A DNA stretch of 64,000 nt from Paenibacillus pasadenensis DSM 19293 (GTDB taxonomy: Bacteria; Bacillota; Bacilli; Paenibacillales; Paenibacillaceae): assembly GCF_000422485.1 (NCBI RefSeq), contig NZ_KE383850.1, positions 124,001 through 188,000 on the forward strand, in the 5' to 3' direction. Below the pieces are notes generated by a model. It searched no databases and was not told where the DNA came from. It saw only the letters and a list, made by a program, of their open reading frames with translations. The translations under genes were made by a program, and so were the position numbers. Below are positions 32,856 to 40,611 of this stretch, in pieces (position 1 is the stretch's first letter; each line of letters begins with the position of its first letter).

Positions 32856-33512
32856 GGGAGGCATCGGCCCAGGAATGGCGTCCGCCCGCAGGGTGTAAGC
32901 GCTGTCCGGGAGCTGCTGCGGACGGCGGAATCGGAGCGGCCGGACCGCAGCCCGCAGTCCCGGCCGGGACGAGCCGCCGAACGGCATGGAATGCCGGCCG
33001 CTGCGGCAATGGAAGCGCTGCCGGATTGCCTTTGCCGAAACCGCCTTCAACGGGCTGCGGAAGACCGGAGAGAACAGCGTTCCATGCCGGGAGCACGGCA
33101 GCGGAAATAAAGCGGATTCCGCATGGAAAAAATTTTTTTCAAAACCGGACGGAACCGCTTCCGGCGGCGAGGATTGACGGCAGATGGAAGAATCCTTTAT
33201 GGTAGGGGTAAGAACATTTGTTCCCTTTTGTCCCGTTTTATCGCAATAGGGGAAGCGCTCTTTTAAAATGGCGAACAAAGAAGGGAAACGCGAGGCGAAA
33301 GCCTAATTCTAGGTACGAGTCCGCGAGACGATTGGCGGCTGGCGAGCCGCAGGCGGCTGCTTCCGAACATGCCGATCGCGGTTATGTCAAGGGTATCTAC
33401 CCTGCGCCGCGGACGGATGAGAGGAGGCGATGCCGCGACCCGGCCAAAGCCGGAGAGGCAGAAGCGAGCCCTGCTGTGGGCAGACACCTTGAGGAACAAA
33501 GGAGAACGGTTC
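32856..33512 (+). promoter_or_regulatory. Gene-free region with a structured leader before the holin gene
   Basis: 32856-33180 shows nothing recognised. GAACATTTGTTC at 33212-33223 resembles an SOS box (one mismatch to GAACRNRYGTTC). Between 33285 and 33420 the RNA could fold: AGGC-GAAA-GCCT tetraloop hairpin (33291-33303), GCGGCT/AGCCGC (33335-33350), AGGGTA/TACCCT (33390-33403), all but the first closed by GTCCGCG (33319-33325) with CGCGGAC (33408-33414). It does not match a riboswitch class I know. Confidence 0.4.
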
Positions 33513-33926
33513 ATGATGGAAAACGAAGATTGGCCCCTCTGGGCGTCTTTTGCGGAGGATGTGCTGACGGCGCTGCTGGCGCTTGCCGTCATTGTCATGG
33601 TGCCGATTCTGTGCCGGCGCGGCGTCGCGTACTTGACGGCGAGAGTCGGCGAGCAGCAGCGGGTGCTGCTGCACCGCATCGCCGAAGAGGCCGCGGCGCT
33701 CGCCGAGTCCGCCTATCCGAACGGCGGCGGGCCGCAGAAGCTGGCCATGGCGATGAAGTATGCGCAGGAGCAGGCGCAGCGTCTCGGCATCCGACCGGGC
33801 TCCGAGGTGCTGCGCGCCTCCATCGAGAAGGCCGTCTTGGACTACAATGCCATGATCAAGCCCTGGGAGGGCATCCCGGCATCGGCCGTCATCCGCAGTC
33901 CCTACGGGGAAGGCGTGAGCCAGTAG
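33513..33926 (+). CDS. Phage-type holin, LLH family
   Basis: 137 residues: a short polar start (MMENEDWPLWASF), one transmembrane helix (VLTALLALAVIVMVPILC, about 14-33), then a long amphipathic helical domain (VAYLTARVGEQQRVLLHRIAEEAAALAESAY) and ALAMKYAQEQAQRLGI, which is the LLH holin pattern. Holins permeabilise the membrane for endolysin export. No endolysin or other phage gene is adjacent, so this is a solitary or domesticated holin. The ATG at 33513 follows AAAGGAGAAC. It has a long structured leader with an SOS-like box. Confidence 0.75.
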   Translation: MMENEDWPLWASFAEDVLTALLALAVIVMVPILCRRGVAYLTARVGEQQRVLLHRIAEEAAALAESAYPNGGGPQKLAMAMKYAQEQAQRLGIRPGSEVLRASIEKAVLDYNAMIKPWEGIPASAVIRSPYGEGVSQ

Positions 33927-34016
33927 CGGCAGGATCCGAGCAGGGGAAGGAGACGCTGGCGGATTGAAATGGAGCGGAGCGCCGAAGACAGACGTTGCAA
34001 AGCTCCCTTGAGTTAA

Positions 34017-34031
34017 TTATAATTATTATCA
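34017..34031. promoter_or_regulatory. PerR-box-like operator
   Basis: TTATAATTATTATCA matches the B. subtilis PerR box TTATAATNATTATAA at 14 of 15 positions and lies 35 bp upstream of the Fur-like gene. Confidence 0.7.
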
Positions 34032-34065
34032 AATAGAATTAATTCGTGAAGGGAGTAGGTTCGCT

Positions 34066-34422
34066 ATGGCGATCGCGCCGAATGGACGCAATGCTGCCCC
34101 GTCGCCCTTGTCTCCTGCCGCTCCGTCCTCTGCCTGCCGCTTGCAGGATGCCGTCGATCAGATCGAGGCGAGAGGCATCCGCCTCAATCCCCAGCGCTAT
34201 GCGCTGCTTGAATATATCTACACCGCCGACCGCCTTTCCACCGTCGAGCAGCTCGTCCGCGAGCTCCATGTCTCCGGGCATGGCCGCGGAGCGGGAGCGA
34301 CTGCCGTCTACAGCCAGCTCCGCGTCTTCGAGCGGATGGGGCTCGTGCGCGAGTCCAAAAGGGACGGCGAGGTTCCGTGTTACGGACCCGCTCTTGCCCG
34401 CAGCTCCCGTCCCGCAGTCTGA
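34066..34422 (+). CDS. Truncated Fur/PerR-family protein (DNA-binding domain only)
   Basis: 118 residues. After a Pro/Ser/Ala-rich leader (about 1-25) comes a Fur-type winged helix: DQIEARGIRLNPQRYALLEYIY, LSTVEQLVREL and TAVYSQLRVFERMGLVRES (about 29-103). The protein stops right after the wing (CYGPALARSS), so the HHHHLIC regulatory-metal segment and the C-terminal dimerisation domain of Fur/PerR are absent. A strong terminator follows 20 bp later, so the short form is what is transcribed. The SD GAAGGGAGTAGG is good, and a PerR box overlaps the promoter. Confidence 0.75.
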   Translation: MAIAPNGRNAAPSPLSPAAPSSACRLQDAVDQIEARGIRLNPQRYALLEYIYTADRLSTVEQLVRELHVSGHGRGAGATAVYSQLRVFERMGLVRESKRDGEVPCYGPALARSSRPAV

Positions 34423-34441
34423 CGGTCCAAAGCTTTTTCGT

Positions 34442-34475
34442 GCCGCTGCTCGTCTTTGGAGCAGCGGCTTTTTCC
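34442..34475 (+). terminator. Terminator after the Fur-like gene
   Basis: GCCGCTGCTC/GAGCAGCGGC stem with GTCTTTG loop and T5. Confidence 0.88.
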
Positions 34476-34554
34476 ATTCCTGCCGGATCGCGAGAGGCGG
34501 CGCCGAAGGAGGAGACGGGGAGGGAGATGGATGCTGCCGGCAAAACGCCTTTAA

Positions 34555-34583
34555 TTGACAATGAGAATCATTTTCACTAAGAT
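34555..34583 (+). promoter_or_regulatory. Promoter with embedded Fur box
   Basis: TTGACA, 17 bp, TAAGAT. GACAATGAGAATCATTTTC (34557-34575) matches the 19-bp Fur box GATAATGATAATCATTATC at 16 positions and covers the spacer, the classical place for iron-dependent repression. Confidence 0.82.
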
Positions 34584-34642
34584 GGAGAAACAACAGGTTG
34601 TCGATCGCGCGATGCAGGACATTCTTCAGACAAGGACGGTGG

Positions 34643-35449
34643 ATGCGAATGGGCGCAGGAGAGAAACAGGCCGGACCGCAGGAGTTGCCGATGCCGCGAG
34701 GGCTGGACGAGATCTGGTTCAAGCTGCGGGATGCGGCGCCGTTCGGGGCCGCGGGGCTGACTCCGGTACGGCCGGAATGGCAGTCGGACTTTCGGCTCGT
34801 CGCCGTGACGGGCGGCCAAGGCATGCTGGCGGCCGGAGACCGTGCCGTGCCGCTGCGGAGCGGCGTCGTCTACATCAGTCCGCCCGGAGAGAACCTCCGC
34901 GCGGATGTCGCTTCCGCCTATCGGCTGGAGATGTACGTGTTCCGGTTCCAGGCGCTGACGCCGGACGAGACGGACAGCGGAGCCGTGCCGCTGCCGCGCC
35001 ATGCTCCGGAGATTCCGCTGTCGGGCGAGCCTCTTCCGTACCCGGCGACGGCGCTCGTGTCGCTGTGCAAGACCGTCTGCGCATGCAGGAGCAGCCTGGA
35101 TCCGCTGGAGCGGTTCCGCGGGCAGACCGTCTTCGAGGATCTGCTGCATCGGCTGTTCAAGGAAGCGCTGAGCGGGTCGGAGCAGCAGCTCGACGCGGCG
35201 CTGGAGACGGTCCGGACCTACATCGAGCAGCATTACGAAAAGGAAGTTACCGTGAAACGGCTGGCGGAGATGTCCCGCATCAGTCCCCGCCACCTGATGC
35301 GCCTTTTCAAGGAAAGCTACGGCATGACGATCGGCGAATACACGAAGGAGCTGCGGCGGGCGGGAAAGCGCCCGGCGGGCATGCTTGCCCGCAGCGCGCT
35401 TGCCGAGCGCTACCTGCTGCCGGAAGCGGCGGGCCATCGGTTCGGCTGA
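34643..35449 (+). CDS. AraC-family regulator with a single intact HTH (C-terminally truncated)
   Basis: 268 residues from the ATG at 34643 (ATG 34649, or 34691 with AGGAG 6 nt upstream, are alternatives). N-terminal cupin-like sensor (WFKLRDA...VVYISPPGENLRADV...YRLEMYVFRFQAL) and a C-terminal AraC domain of which the first helix-turn-helix is present (VRTYIEQHYEKEVTVKRLAEMSRISPRHLMRLFKESYG). The second HTH (expected IAxxVGFxDxxYFSRxF) is degenerate: the text ends AAGHRFG followed by a stop, with SDPD in another frame. Controlled by a Fur box, so probably a siderophore-type iron regulator that has lost part of its DNA-binding domain. Confidence 0.7.
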   Translation: MRMGAGEKQAGPQELPMPRGLDEIWFKLRDAAPFGAAGLTPVRPEWQSDFRLVAVTGGQGMLAAGDRAVPLRSGVVYISPPGENLRADVASAYRLEMYVFRFQALTPDETDSGAVPLPRHAPEIPLSGEPLPYPATALVSLCKTVCACRSSLDPLERFRGQTVFEDLLHRLFKEALSGSEQQLDAALETVRTYIEQHYEKEVTVKRLAEMSRISPRHLMRLFKESYGMTIGEYTKELRRAGKRPAGMLARSALAERYLLPEAAGHRFG

Positions 35450-35536
35450 GCGATCCTGACTAAGACCGGCCTTCTCGGGGTATGACATAAGGGAAGGCGG
35501 GAGCCGCACCGGCGCCGCCCAAAGGAGGAATCGTCC

Positions 35537-35818
35537 ATGGCTGAACCAGCGCCGGAAAAATCGGGCAACGGCTACGTCATCCGCGAGGGCGGAGAGCCGA
35601 TCGGAGAGATCACCTACGCCCCTGCTGCAAGCGGCAAAGTATGGATCGTCGACCACACGTACGTATCGCCCTCGCATCGGGGACGGAGCCTGGCGGCGAG
35701 CCTGCTGCAGGCCGTCGTGGACGAGGCGCGCCGCGAAGGCGTCAAGATCGAGCCGGCCTGCTCGTATGCGGCCGCTCAGTTCAAGCGGCGCAAGGACTAC
35801 GCCGACCTGCTCGCCTGA
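35537..35818 (+). CDS. Small GNAT-like N-acetyltransferase (YjdJ/Gtn-like)
   Basis: 93 residues: GGEPIGEITYAP, VWIVDHTYVSPSHRGRSLAASLLQAVVDEARREGVKIEPACSYAAAQFKRR. This is the short YjdJ-type GNAT family (about 90 residues), with the acetyl-CoA loop SPSHRGRSLA and the conserved Cys-Ser-Tyr. ATG at 35537 behind AAAGGAGG. Substrate unknown. Monocistronic with its own terminator. Confidence 0.85.
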   Translation: MAEPAPEKSGNGYVIREGGEPIGEITYAPAASGKVWIVDHTYVSPSHRGRSLAASLLQAVVDEARREGVKIEPACSYAAAQFKRRKDYADLLA

Positions 35819-35880
35819 AGGCGAGCGGATGGCAACGGACGGCCGCCGCCATAGGCCGGCGGAACGTTGCATCGGCTGCG

Positions 35881-35911
35881 GCCGGACCGGATCATCCGGG
35901 TCCGGCTTTTT
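35881..35911 (+). terminator. Terminator after the small GNAT gene
   Basis: GCCGGACC/GGTCCGGC stem (with an inner GGAT/ATCC) followed by T5. Confidence 0.85.
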
Positions 35912-36040
35912 GCCGTTCGCTCCGCAAAACGCGGCTGGAACAGCTGCTGGGGCGGAGGGCCGGAGCCGGCTGCAACAAACGGTATTTTCCGTACGTCTAC
36001 TTAGTGGAATCTCCCAGTATCCGCATTCATCCCCGGCTAT

Positions 36041-36048
36041 GGTATAAT
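36041..36048 (+). promoter_or_regulatory. Extended -10 promoter of the TPR-like gene
   Basis: TGGTATAAT (TGN extended -10 with a perfect TATAAT) about 93 bp before the start codon; no good -35 is visible. Confidence 0.6.
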
Positions 36049-36140
36049 AGACGGGATATTGTCCCGGCAGCGGCCCGGAAGCCTGGCTTGCGCCAGCATG
36101 GAGCGCTGCGACTGGGGAAGCAGAGAGGAAGGAATTCGAC

Positions 36141-37262
36141 ATGCAAAATCAAACTTCCCCGCAAGAAGCAGGGACATTGAAACCAGGAATCGAGAACTTA
36201 TTCTCCATCATATCCGGCGAGATCGAGAAGCGGACGGAGCTTGCCGGCGAACAGGGCGATGCCCTGAACGGCCTGCTCGAGGAAGCTCGCCAAGCGATCG
36301 CCGGCGAAGACTACGCCGCCGCCGAGACGCATCTGGGCGGCATCGTCGAGCGCGAGCCCGAGCTGGGCGCGGCCCAAGCGGCCGTGCTGTACGCGCTCAT
36401 TGCCCAAGAGAAGTGGGAGGCGTTCGAGGAGCGGGAGAAGGCGCTGCTGCAGACGGCCTCCAACGCCGACGAGCAGGCGGACATCCAGGCGATGGTCGCC
36501 AACCTGCTCGGAGAGCTCGGCCATTACGGCCGCGTCGTGGAGCGCCTCGAGGCGCTCGTCGCCGAGCATCCAGAGCGCAAGTCGGGCTTTGCCGCCCTGC
36601 TGTCCGCAGCGTACATCCGGACGGGCCGCGAAGCGGATGCCTGGAGCGTCGTCGAAGAAGCGCTGCCGGCCGAGGGCGAGGAAAAGCCGGAGCATCTGCC
36701 GCTGCTCGTCGCTCAGATCAACCGCGTCATCGACCTTAAAAAATGGGACCGCTGGTCCAAAATCCAGCCGCGCGTCCGCCGCTTCCTGAAGTCGCTGGAG
36801 CAGGGCGACGATCTCGTCCGCGCCCGCATCGTGCTGCTGCTCGAGTGCCAGTCCTACATGCAGGCGGGACGCTTCCGCGAGGCCGAGCTGTTCGCAGAGC
36901 TCGTCTACGGCATGGACAGCAAGAGCGAGGAGATCCGCGAGCTGCGCAAGCAGATGCAAGAGATGCACGCGCTCAGCAAGGAGCTCGAAAAGCTTCAGAA
37001 GGACACGGCCGTCCACCCGGCCATCGTCATCCGCAACATGGAATGGTACTATGGCGAGTTCAACGAGGAAGCCGCCGCCGGCCTTCGCGCCCAGCTGCCG
37101 GCCGAAGTGCTGAGCCGCCTGGATGCCGATCCGGAAAAGCTCATGCACGGCATCCTGCAGCTGCGCTTCCGCTACCCGGCGTTTTACCGCCGCTACCAGG
37201 AAGAATGGCAGGAAGTATACAAGCAGAAACAGGCTGAGCTGGCTCAGCCGACCGGCAAGTAA
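36141..37262 (+). CDS. TPR-like cytoplasmic protein of unknown function
   Basis: 373 residues, all helical and acidic. Helical-hairpin repeats of the TPR type are visible at about 38-75 (EARQAIAGEDYAAAETHLGGIVEREPELG), 100-140 (NLLGELGHYGRVVERLEALVAEHPERKSGFAALLSAAYIRTGREADA) and 225-250. A coiled-coil segment (about 265-290) follows, and a conserved-looking C-terminus is AIVIRNMEWYYGEFNEEAA...FRYPAFYRRYQEEWQEVYKQKQAE. No signal peptide. The ATG at 36141 follows GAGGAAGG. Probably a protein-interaction scaffold; the function is not recognised. Confidence 0.75.
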   Translation: MQNQTSPQEAGTLKPGIENLFSIISGEIEKRTELAGEQGDALNGLLEEARQAIAGEDYAAAETHLGGIVEREPELGAAQAAVLYALIAQEKWEAFEEREKALLQTASNADEQADIQAMVANLLGELGHYGRVVERLEALVAEHPERKSGFAALLSAAYIRTGREADAWSVVEEALPAEGEEKPEHLPLLVAQINRVIDLKKWDRWSKIQPRVRRFLKSLEQGDDLVRARIVLLLECQSYMQAGRFREAELFAELVYGMDSKSEEIRELRKQMQEMHALSKELEKLQKDTAVHPAIVIRNMEWYYGEFNEEAAAGLRAQLPAEVLSRLDADPEKLMHGILQLRFRYPAFYRRYQEEWQEVYKQKQAELAQPTGK

Positions 37263-37282
37263 AGCGAAGCCAAGATCAATAG

Positions 37283-37329
37283 GACGGGCCATGCAGAGCG
37301 GAAAGCTCTCTGCATGGCCCGTCTTTTTT
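37283..37329. terminator. Terminator shared by the TPR-like gene and modB
   Basis: GACGGGCCATGCAGAG and its complement form a 16-bp stem followed by T6; it stands between convergent genes. Confidence 0.9.
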
Positions 37330-37368
37330 GGCTTCTTGCGGAGGAAGGCATGTCGGCAGAGACGCCGA

Positions 37369-38070
37369 TCAGCGGGAGCGGCGGTCGGACGGCGAGCCGG
37401 GGCGGATGCCTCCTGTGCAGAGCAGCAGGACGAAGGAGAAGGCCACGATGGCGGCAGTCCACGCCCAGGCCATGCCGGTCTGTCCGCTGTCGACGGCGAC
37501 ATAGATGGCCGTCGGCACCGTCTGCGTCACGCCCGGGATGTTGCCGGCGATCATGAGCGTCGCTCCGAACTCCCCGAGGCTGCGGGCGAAGCCGAGCACG
37601 AAGGCGGCGAGCAGCGAGCGGTATGCGAGCGGTAGGGCGACGTAGCGCAGCACCTGGAGCTCGCTGGCCCCGGCGGACCGGGCAGCCTGCTCCAGGTCGG
37701 CATCGATGGAGGCGAAGCCGGTTTTCATCGTCTGGTAGACGAGCGGAAACGATACGACGACCGAGGCGATGACCGCGGCCCACCAGGTGAAGACGAGCGG
37801 CGACGAGAAGACGGCCTCGATCAGCCGCCCCGCCCAGCTACGGCGGCCGAGTCCGACGAGCAGCACGAAGCCGACGACGGTCGGCGGCAGCACGAGCGGC
37901 AGCAGGAACGCCGTCTCGACGAGCAGCTTGCCGCGCAGCCGCGTCCGGGACATCCAGCGCGCGGCAGCCGTGCCGGCGAAGAGGGCGGCGATCGAGGCGA
38001 GCAGCGCGACTCGCAGCGAAAGCAGAACGGGAGGCCAGAAGGCCTCCCAGTCGATGGCAGATAAACTCAT
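37369..38070 (-). CDS. modB: Molybdate ABC transporter permease ModB
   Basis: 233 residues with about five transmembrane helices. The permease signature is SAGASELQVLRYVALPLAYRSLLAAFVLGFARSLGEFGATLMIAGN (about 135-180), where the EAA-type loop contacts the ATPase; ETAFLLPLVLPPTVVGFVLL is typical of ModB. The ATG at 38068-38070 overlaps the modA stop (ATGA). No ModC ATPase gene follows: the next gene is convergent. Confidence 0.93.
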   Translation of the reverse strand: MSLSAIDWEAFWPPVLLSLRVALLASIAALFAGTAAARWMSRTRLRGKLLVETAFLLPLVLPPTVVGFVLLVGLGRRSWAGRLIEAVFSSPLVFTWWAAVIASVVVSFPLVYQTMKTGFASIDADLEQAARSAGASELQVLRYVALPLAYRSLLAAFVLGFARSLGEFGATLMIAGNIPGVTQTVPTAIYVAVDSGQTGMAWAWTAAIVAFSFVLLLCTGGIRPGSPSDRRSR

Positions 38071-38963
38071 GGCGCTTCGGAGAAGCCGAAGCTGCGGAAC
38101 ACGTCCAGCGCCTCCGCAGAGCGGAGATAGTCGAAGAAGGCCGCGGCTTGCTCGGGATGCTCGCTCTCGGCGAGCACGGCCGCCGGGTACAGGATCGGCG
38201 AGTACGCGGCGGGATCGACCTCAAGGGCGATTTTCGCCTTGTCCGAGCCGAGCGCATCGGTCTCATAAACGAAGCCGGCATCGGCGTTGCCCGTCTCGAC
38301 CATCTGCAGCACGGCCTTGACGTCCTTGGCCTGCACGAGCTTGTCCTTGAGGGCATCCCACAGTCCGGCGCTGTCAAGCGCCTGCTTGGCGTATTGGCCG
38401 GCCGGGACGCTCTCCGGGATGCCGACGGCGATGCGGGAGTATGCCGCGTCCTGGAGAGCATCCAGGCCGCTCGGCGCCAGCGTGCTGTCCTTGGAGACGG
38501 CAAGCACAAGCTTGTTGGCCAGCAGATCGGCCGAATGGGCGGCGTCCACGAGCCCGGCGTCGGAGAGAGCCTTCATGTTCTTGGTGGAGGCGGACAGGAA
38601 AAGATCGGCGGGAGCGCCTTGCTCGATCTGCTTCTGCAGCGTGCCGGAAGCGCCGAAATTGAAATTCAGCTCGATGTTCGGGTTCGCGGCTTCGAACGCG
38701 GTCTCGATCTGGCCGAGCGCCCCGGTCAGGCTGGCGGCGGCGGAGACGGTCAGCTGGACGGGTTCGGCGTCCGCCGGAGAAGCCTGCGGCGACGGCTCCG
38801 TGCTGGCGGCGGCGGACGGAGCCGGGGAGGCGGTGGCGGCAGCCCCGCTGTCCGTGCGGTTCGAGTCGGAGGCTTGTCCGCAGCCGGCGAGCAGCAGCGC
38901 GAATGCGAGCGCCAGGAAGAAGGCGCTTTGGAACGGGAAGGCAAAACGGCGGTATCGGTTCAT
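38067..38963 (-). CDS. modA: Molybdate-binding lipoprotein ModA
   Basis: 298 residues. A lipoprotein signal peptide ends in LLLAGC (Cys about 28), then a Ser/Ala/Pro-rich spacer (about 35-65) and the ModA fold: LTVSAAASLTGALGQIETAFEAANPNIELNFNFGASGTLQKQIEQGAPADLFLSAS, with the Ser residues of SAAASL and GASG binding oxyanion. SD GGGAGTAAGAG before the ATG at 38961-38963. It is divergent from the HTH/PBP regulator at 39115, and imports molybdate or tungstate together with ModB. Confidence 0.93.
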   Translation of the reverse strand: MNRYRRFAFPFQSAFFLALAFALLLAGCGQASDSNRTDSGAAATASPAPSAAASTEPSPQASPADAEPVQLTVSAAASLTGALGQIETAFEAANPNIELNFNFGASGTLQKQIEQGAPADLFLSASTKNMKALSDAGLVDAAHSADLLANKLVLAVSKDSTLAPSGLDALQDAAYSRIAVGIPESVPAGQYAKQALDSAGLWDALKDKLVQAKDVKAVLQMVETGNADAGFVYETDALGSDKAKIALEVDPAAYSPILYPAAVLAESEHPEQAAAFFDYLRSAEALDVFRSFGFSEAP

Positions 38964-38995
38964 CTCTCTTACTCCCTCTAATCCATATGGTTTTG

Positions 38996-39011
38996 TTATA
39001 TCTAGATATAA
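38996..39011. promoter_or_regulatory. 16-bp perfect palindrome in the modA/regulator gap
   Basis: TTATATCTAGATATAA is perfectly self-complementary; a related TTATATAGA follows at 39021. It lies 33 bp upstream of modA and is the best candidate operator for the divergent regulator. Confidence 0.7.
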
Positions 39012-39114
39012 TTAGTATGATTATATAGAGGGGGAGAGCCGTTGTAAATGAGCCGATTCGATCTATGGTAAACTGGAGATCGACACTATCGCTGAAAGCC
39101 GGGGAGATACCGCC

Positions 39115-40320
39115 ATGCCGGATGAATCCTATACGACCGAAGACATCGCCCGCCTGCTGAAAATATCGAAGCTGACCGTCTATGATCTCATCAAAAAGGG
39201 GGCGCTGTCCGCCTACCGGGTCGGCAAGCAGATGCGAGTGGACGCTTCCGACCTGGAAGCCTACAAGCAAAAAGCCAAGGAACGGGAAGCCGGCGCATCG
39301 GCGTATGGCGCGCGTTCGGACAAGCCTGGGCCAGGCGCGCAGCGGGACCGGACAGGGACGGGCGTGCACTCGGACAGGGCCGGATTGGCGTACCCGGACC
39401 GGACAGGGCTGGACATGCACTCGGACAGGATCGGGCAGGGAGTTTACTCGGACCGGACAGGTCCGGGCGTGCACTCGGACAGGCCCGGATTGGCGTACCC
39501 GGACCGGACAGGGCTGGGCACGTCGTTGGACCCGACAAATCCGGCCGCGTCGATCGGGACGCCCCGGGGAGAAATCGGCAGCTTCGAGGCCGCACGTCCG
39601 CTGGCGGCATTCGAGCCTGCGCATACGGTCGTCCTGACCGGACAGGATCCCGGCATGGACTTGCTTGCCGCTTATTTGTCCCGGGCGGGCTTTCGGCCGC
39701 TCCGTTCCCATAAGGGAAGCCTCGACAGCCTGATCGACCTGTACCAGGGAGCCTCCGACGTCGTCAGCACCCATCTGTGGGACGGAGATACGGATACGTA
39801 CAATCTGCCTTATATCCGCAGGCTGCTTGTCGGAGCGCCATTGATCGTCGTCAATCTGCTCGTCCGGCCGGCCGGGCTGTACGTCGCCCAAGGCAATCCG
39901 CTCGGCCTGACGGGCTGGGGCGATCTCGGCCGGAAGGGCTTGCGCATCGTCAATCGGGAGCGCGGCGCCGGAGCGCGGGTGCTGCTGGACGAGCAGCTGC
40001 GGCTGCACGGCCTGGCGGCCGACGGCATTGCCGGGTATGACCGATGCGTGAACAGCCATCTGGAGATTGCGGCGGCCGTCGCTTCCGGGGAAGCGGATGC
40101 CGGAGTCGGCATGGCGAAGGCGGCGGAGCTTGTCGGCGGACTTGATTTTCTGCCGCTCATCCAGGAGCGGTACGATCTCGTCGTCCTCCGGACGAAAGCG
40201 AACGAACGGCTGCTCGCGGAGCTGCGCCGCGTCCTGGAGCTGCCGGCTTTTCGCAAGGAGCTGGGCGCCATTACGGGCTGCGACGTGAGCCGGACCGGAA
40301 CCGTCTGGCTGGAGGCTTGA
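39115..40320 (+). CDS. Excisionase-type HTH regulator with PBP-like (molybdate-responsive) domain
   Basis: 401 residues. An N-terminal MerR/excisionase-like HTH (YTTEDIARLLKISKLTVYDLIKKGALSAYRVGKQMRVDASDLEAY, about 5-50), a low-complexity linker (about 70-140) built from repeated PDRTGL and HSDR units encoded by imperfect DNA repeats, and a C-terminal type-2 PBP domain (VLTGQDPGMDLLAAYL...SLDSLIDLYQGASDVVSTHLWD...GNPLGLTGWGDL) of the molybdate-sensing family. Such one-component regulators control modAB. The linker is unusual and looks recently expanded. Divergent from modA. Confidence 0.85.
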   Translation: MPDESYTTEDIARLLKISKLTVYDLIKKGALSAYRVGKQMRVDASDLEAYKQKAKEREAGASAYGARSDKPGPGAQRDRTGTGVHSDRAGLAYPDRTGLDMHSDRIGQGVYSDRTGPGVHSDRPGLAYPDRTGLGTSLDPTNPAASIGTPRGEIGSFEAARPLAAFEPAHTVVLTGQDPGMDLLAAYLSRAGFRPLRSHKGSLDSLIDLYQGASDVVSTHLWDGDTDTYNLPYIRRLLVGAPLIVVNLLVRPAGLYVAQGNPLGLTGWGDLGRKGLRIVNRERGAGARVLLDEQLRLHGLAADGIAGYDRCVNSHLEIAAAVASGEADAGVGMAKAAELVGGLDFLPLIQERYDLVVLRTKANERLLAELRRVLELPAFRKELGAITGCDVSRTGTVWLEA

Positions 40321-40409
40321 GCGGAAGGGCCGGCGAAGGAAGACGAAAAGGCGGCGGCCCGTGCCGAGAATGCGAACGCGGTCGACGAAGAATTGAGCAT
40401 GGCCGCATG

Positions 40410-40436
40410 GCGCGCCCCCGCGGGGCGCGCTTTTTT
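40410..40436 (+). terminator. Terminator after the mod regulator
   Basis: GCGCGCCCC/GGGGCGCGC stem (9 bp) and T6. Confidence 0.88.
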
Positions 40437-40503
40437 GTTCTCGGATGGCATGAATCCACGGGAAGAAGAAGCTCGGGATCATGCGTGTCGAATCAAAACG
40501 GCA

Positions 40504-40533
40504 TTGACACGCAAAGCCTGCCTTCCGTATGAT
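40504..40533 (+). promoter_or_regulatory. Promoter of the MFS gene at 40612
   Basis: TTGACA, 18 bp, TATGAT. Downstream (40536-40560) TTTATAAAG occurs twice around AAAAATA, a possible repressor site covering the transcription start. Confidence 0.65.
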
Positions 40534-40611
40534 GACTTTATAAAGAAAAATATTTATAAAGTTAAGGCGTGGATCAAGCAGTCGGTTCAGCCGAAAAGGA
40601 GCAGGTCACCT

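Noticed and set aside
32697-33278. 193-codon minus-strand frame in the gene-free region
   Set aside because: It runs through the c-di-AMP riboswitch and its promoter, has no conserved motif and is Pro/Ser/Arg-rich; more likely a chance frame.
33285-33420. Known riboswitch (c-di-AMP, c-di-GMP-I, ZTP and others) in the holin leader
   Set aside because: I compared the blocks I remember for these classes and found only isolated similarities such as GAAAGCC; none has the diagnostic core, so it is left as an unnamed structured leader.
34643-35463. Calling the AraC gene a clear pseudogene
   Set aside because: Promoter, Fur box, SD and the first 240 codons are intact. Only the second HTH is lost, so I list it as a truncated gene and keep function open.
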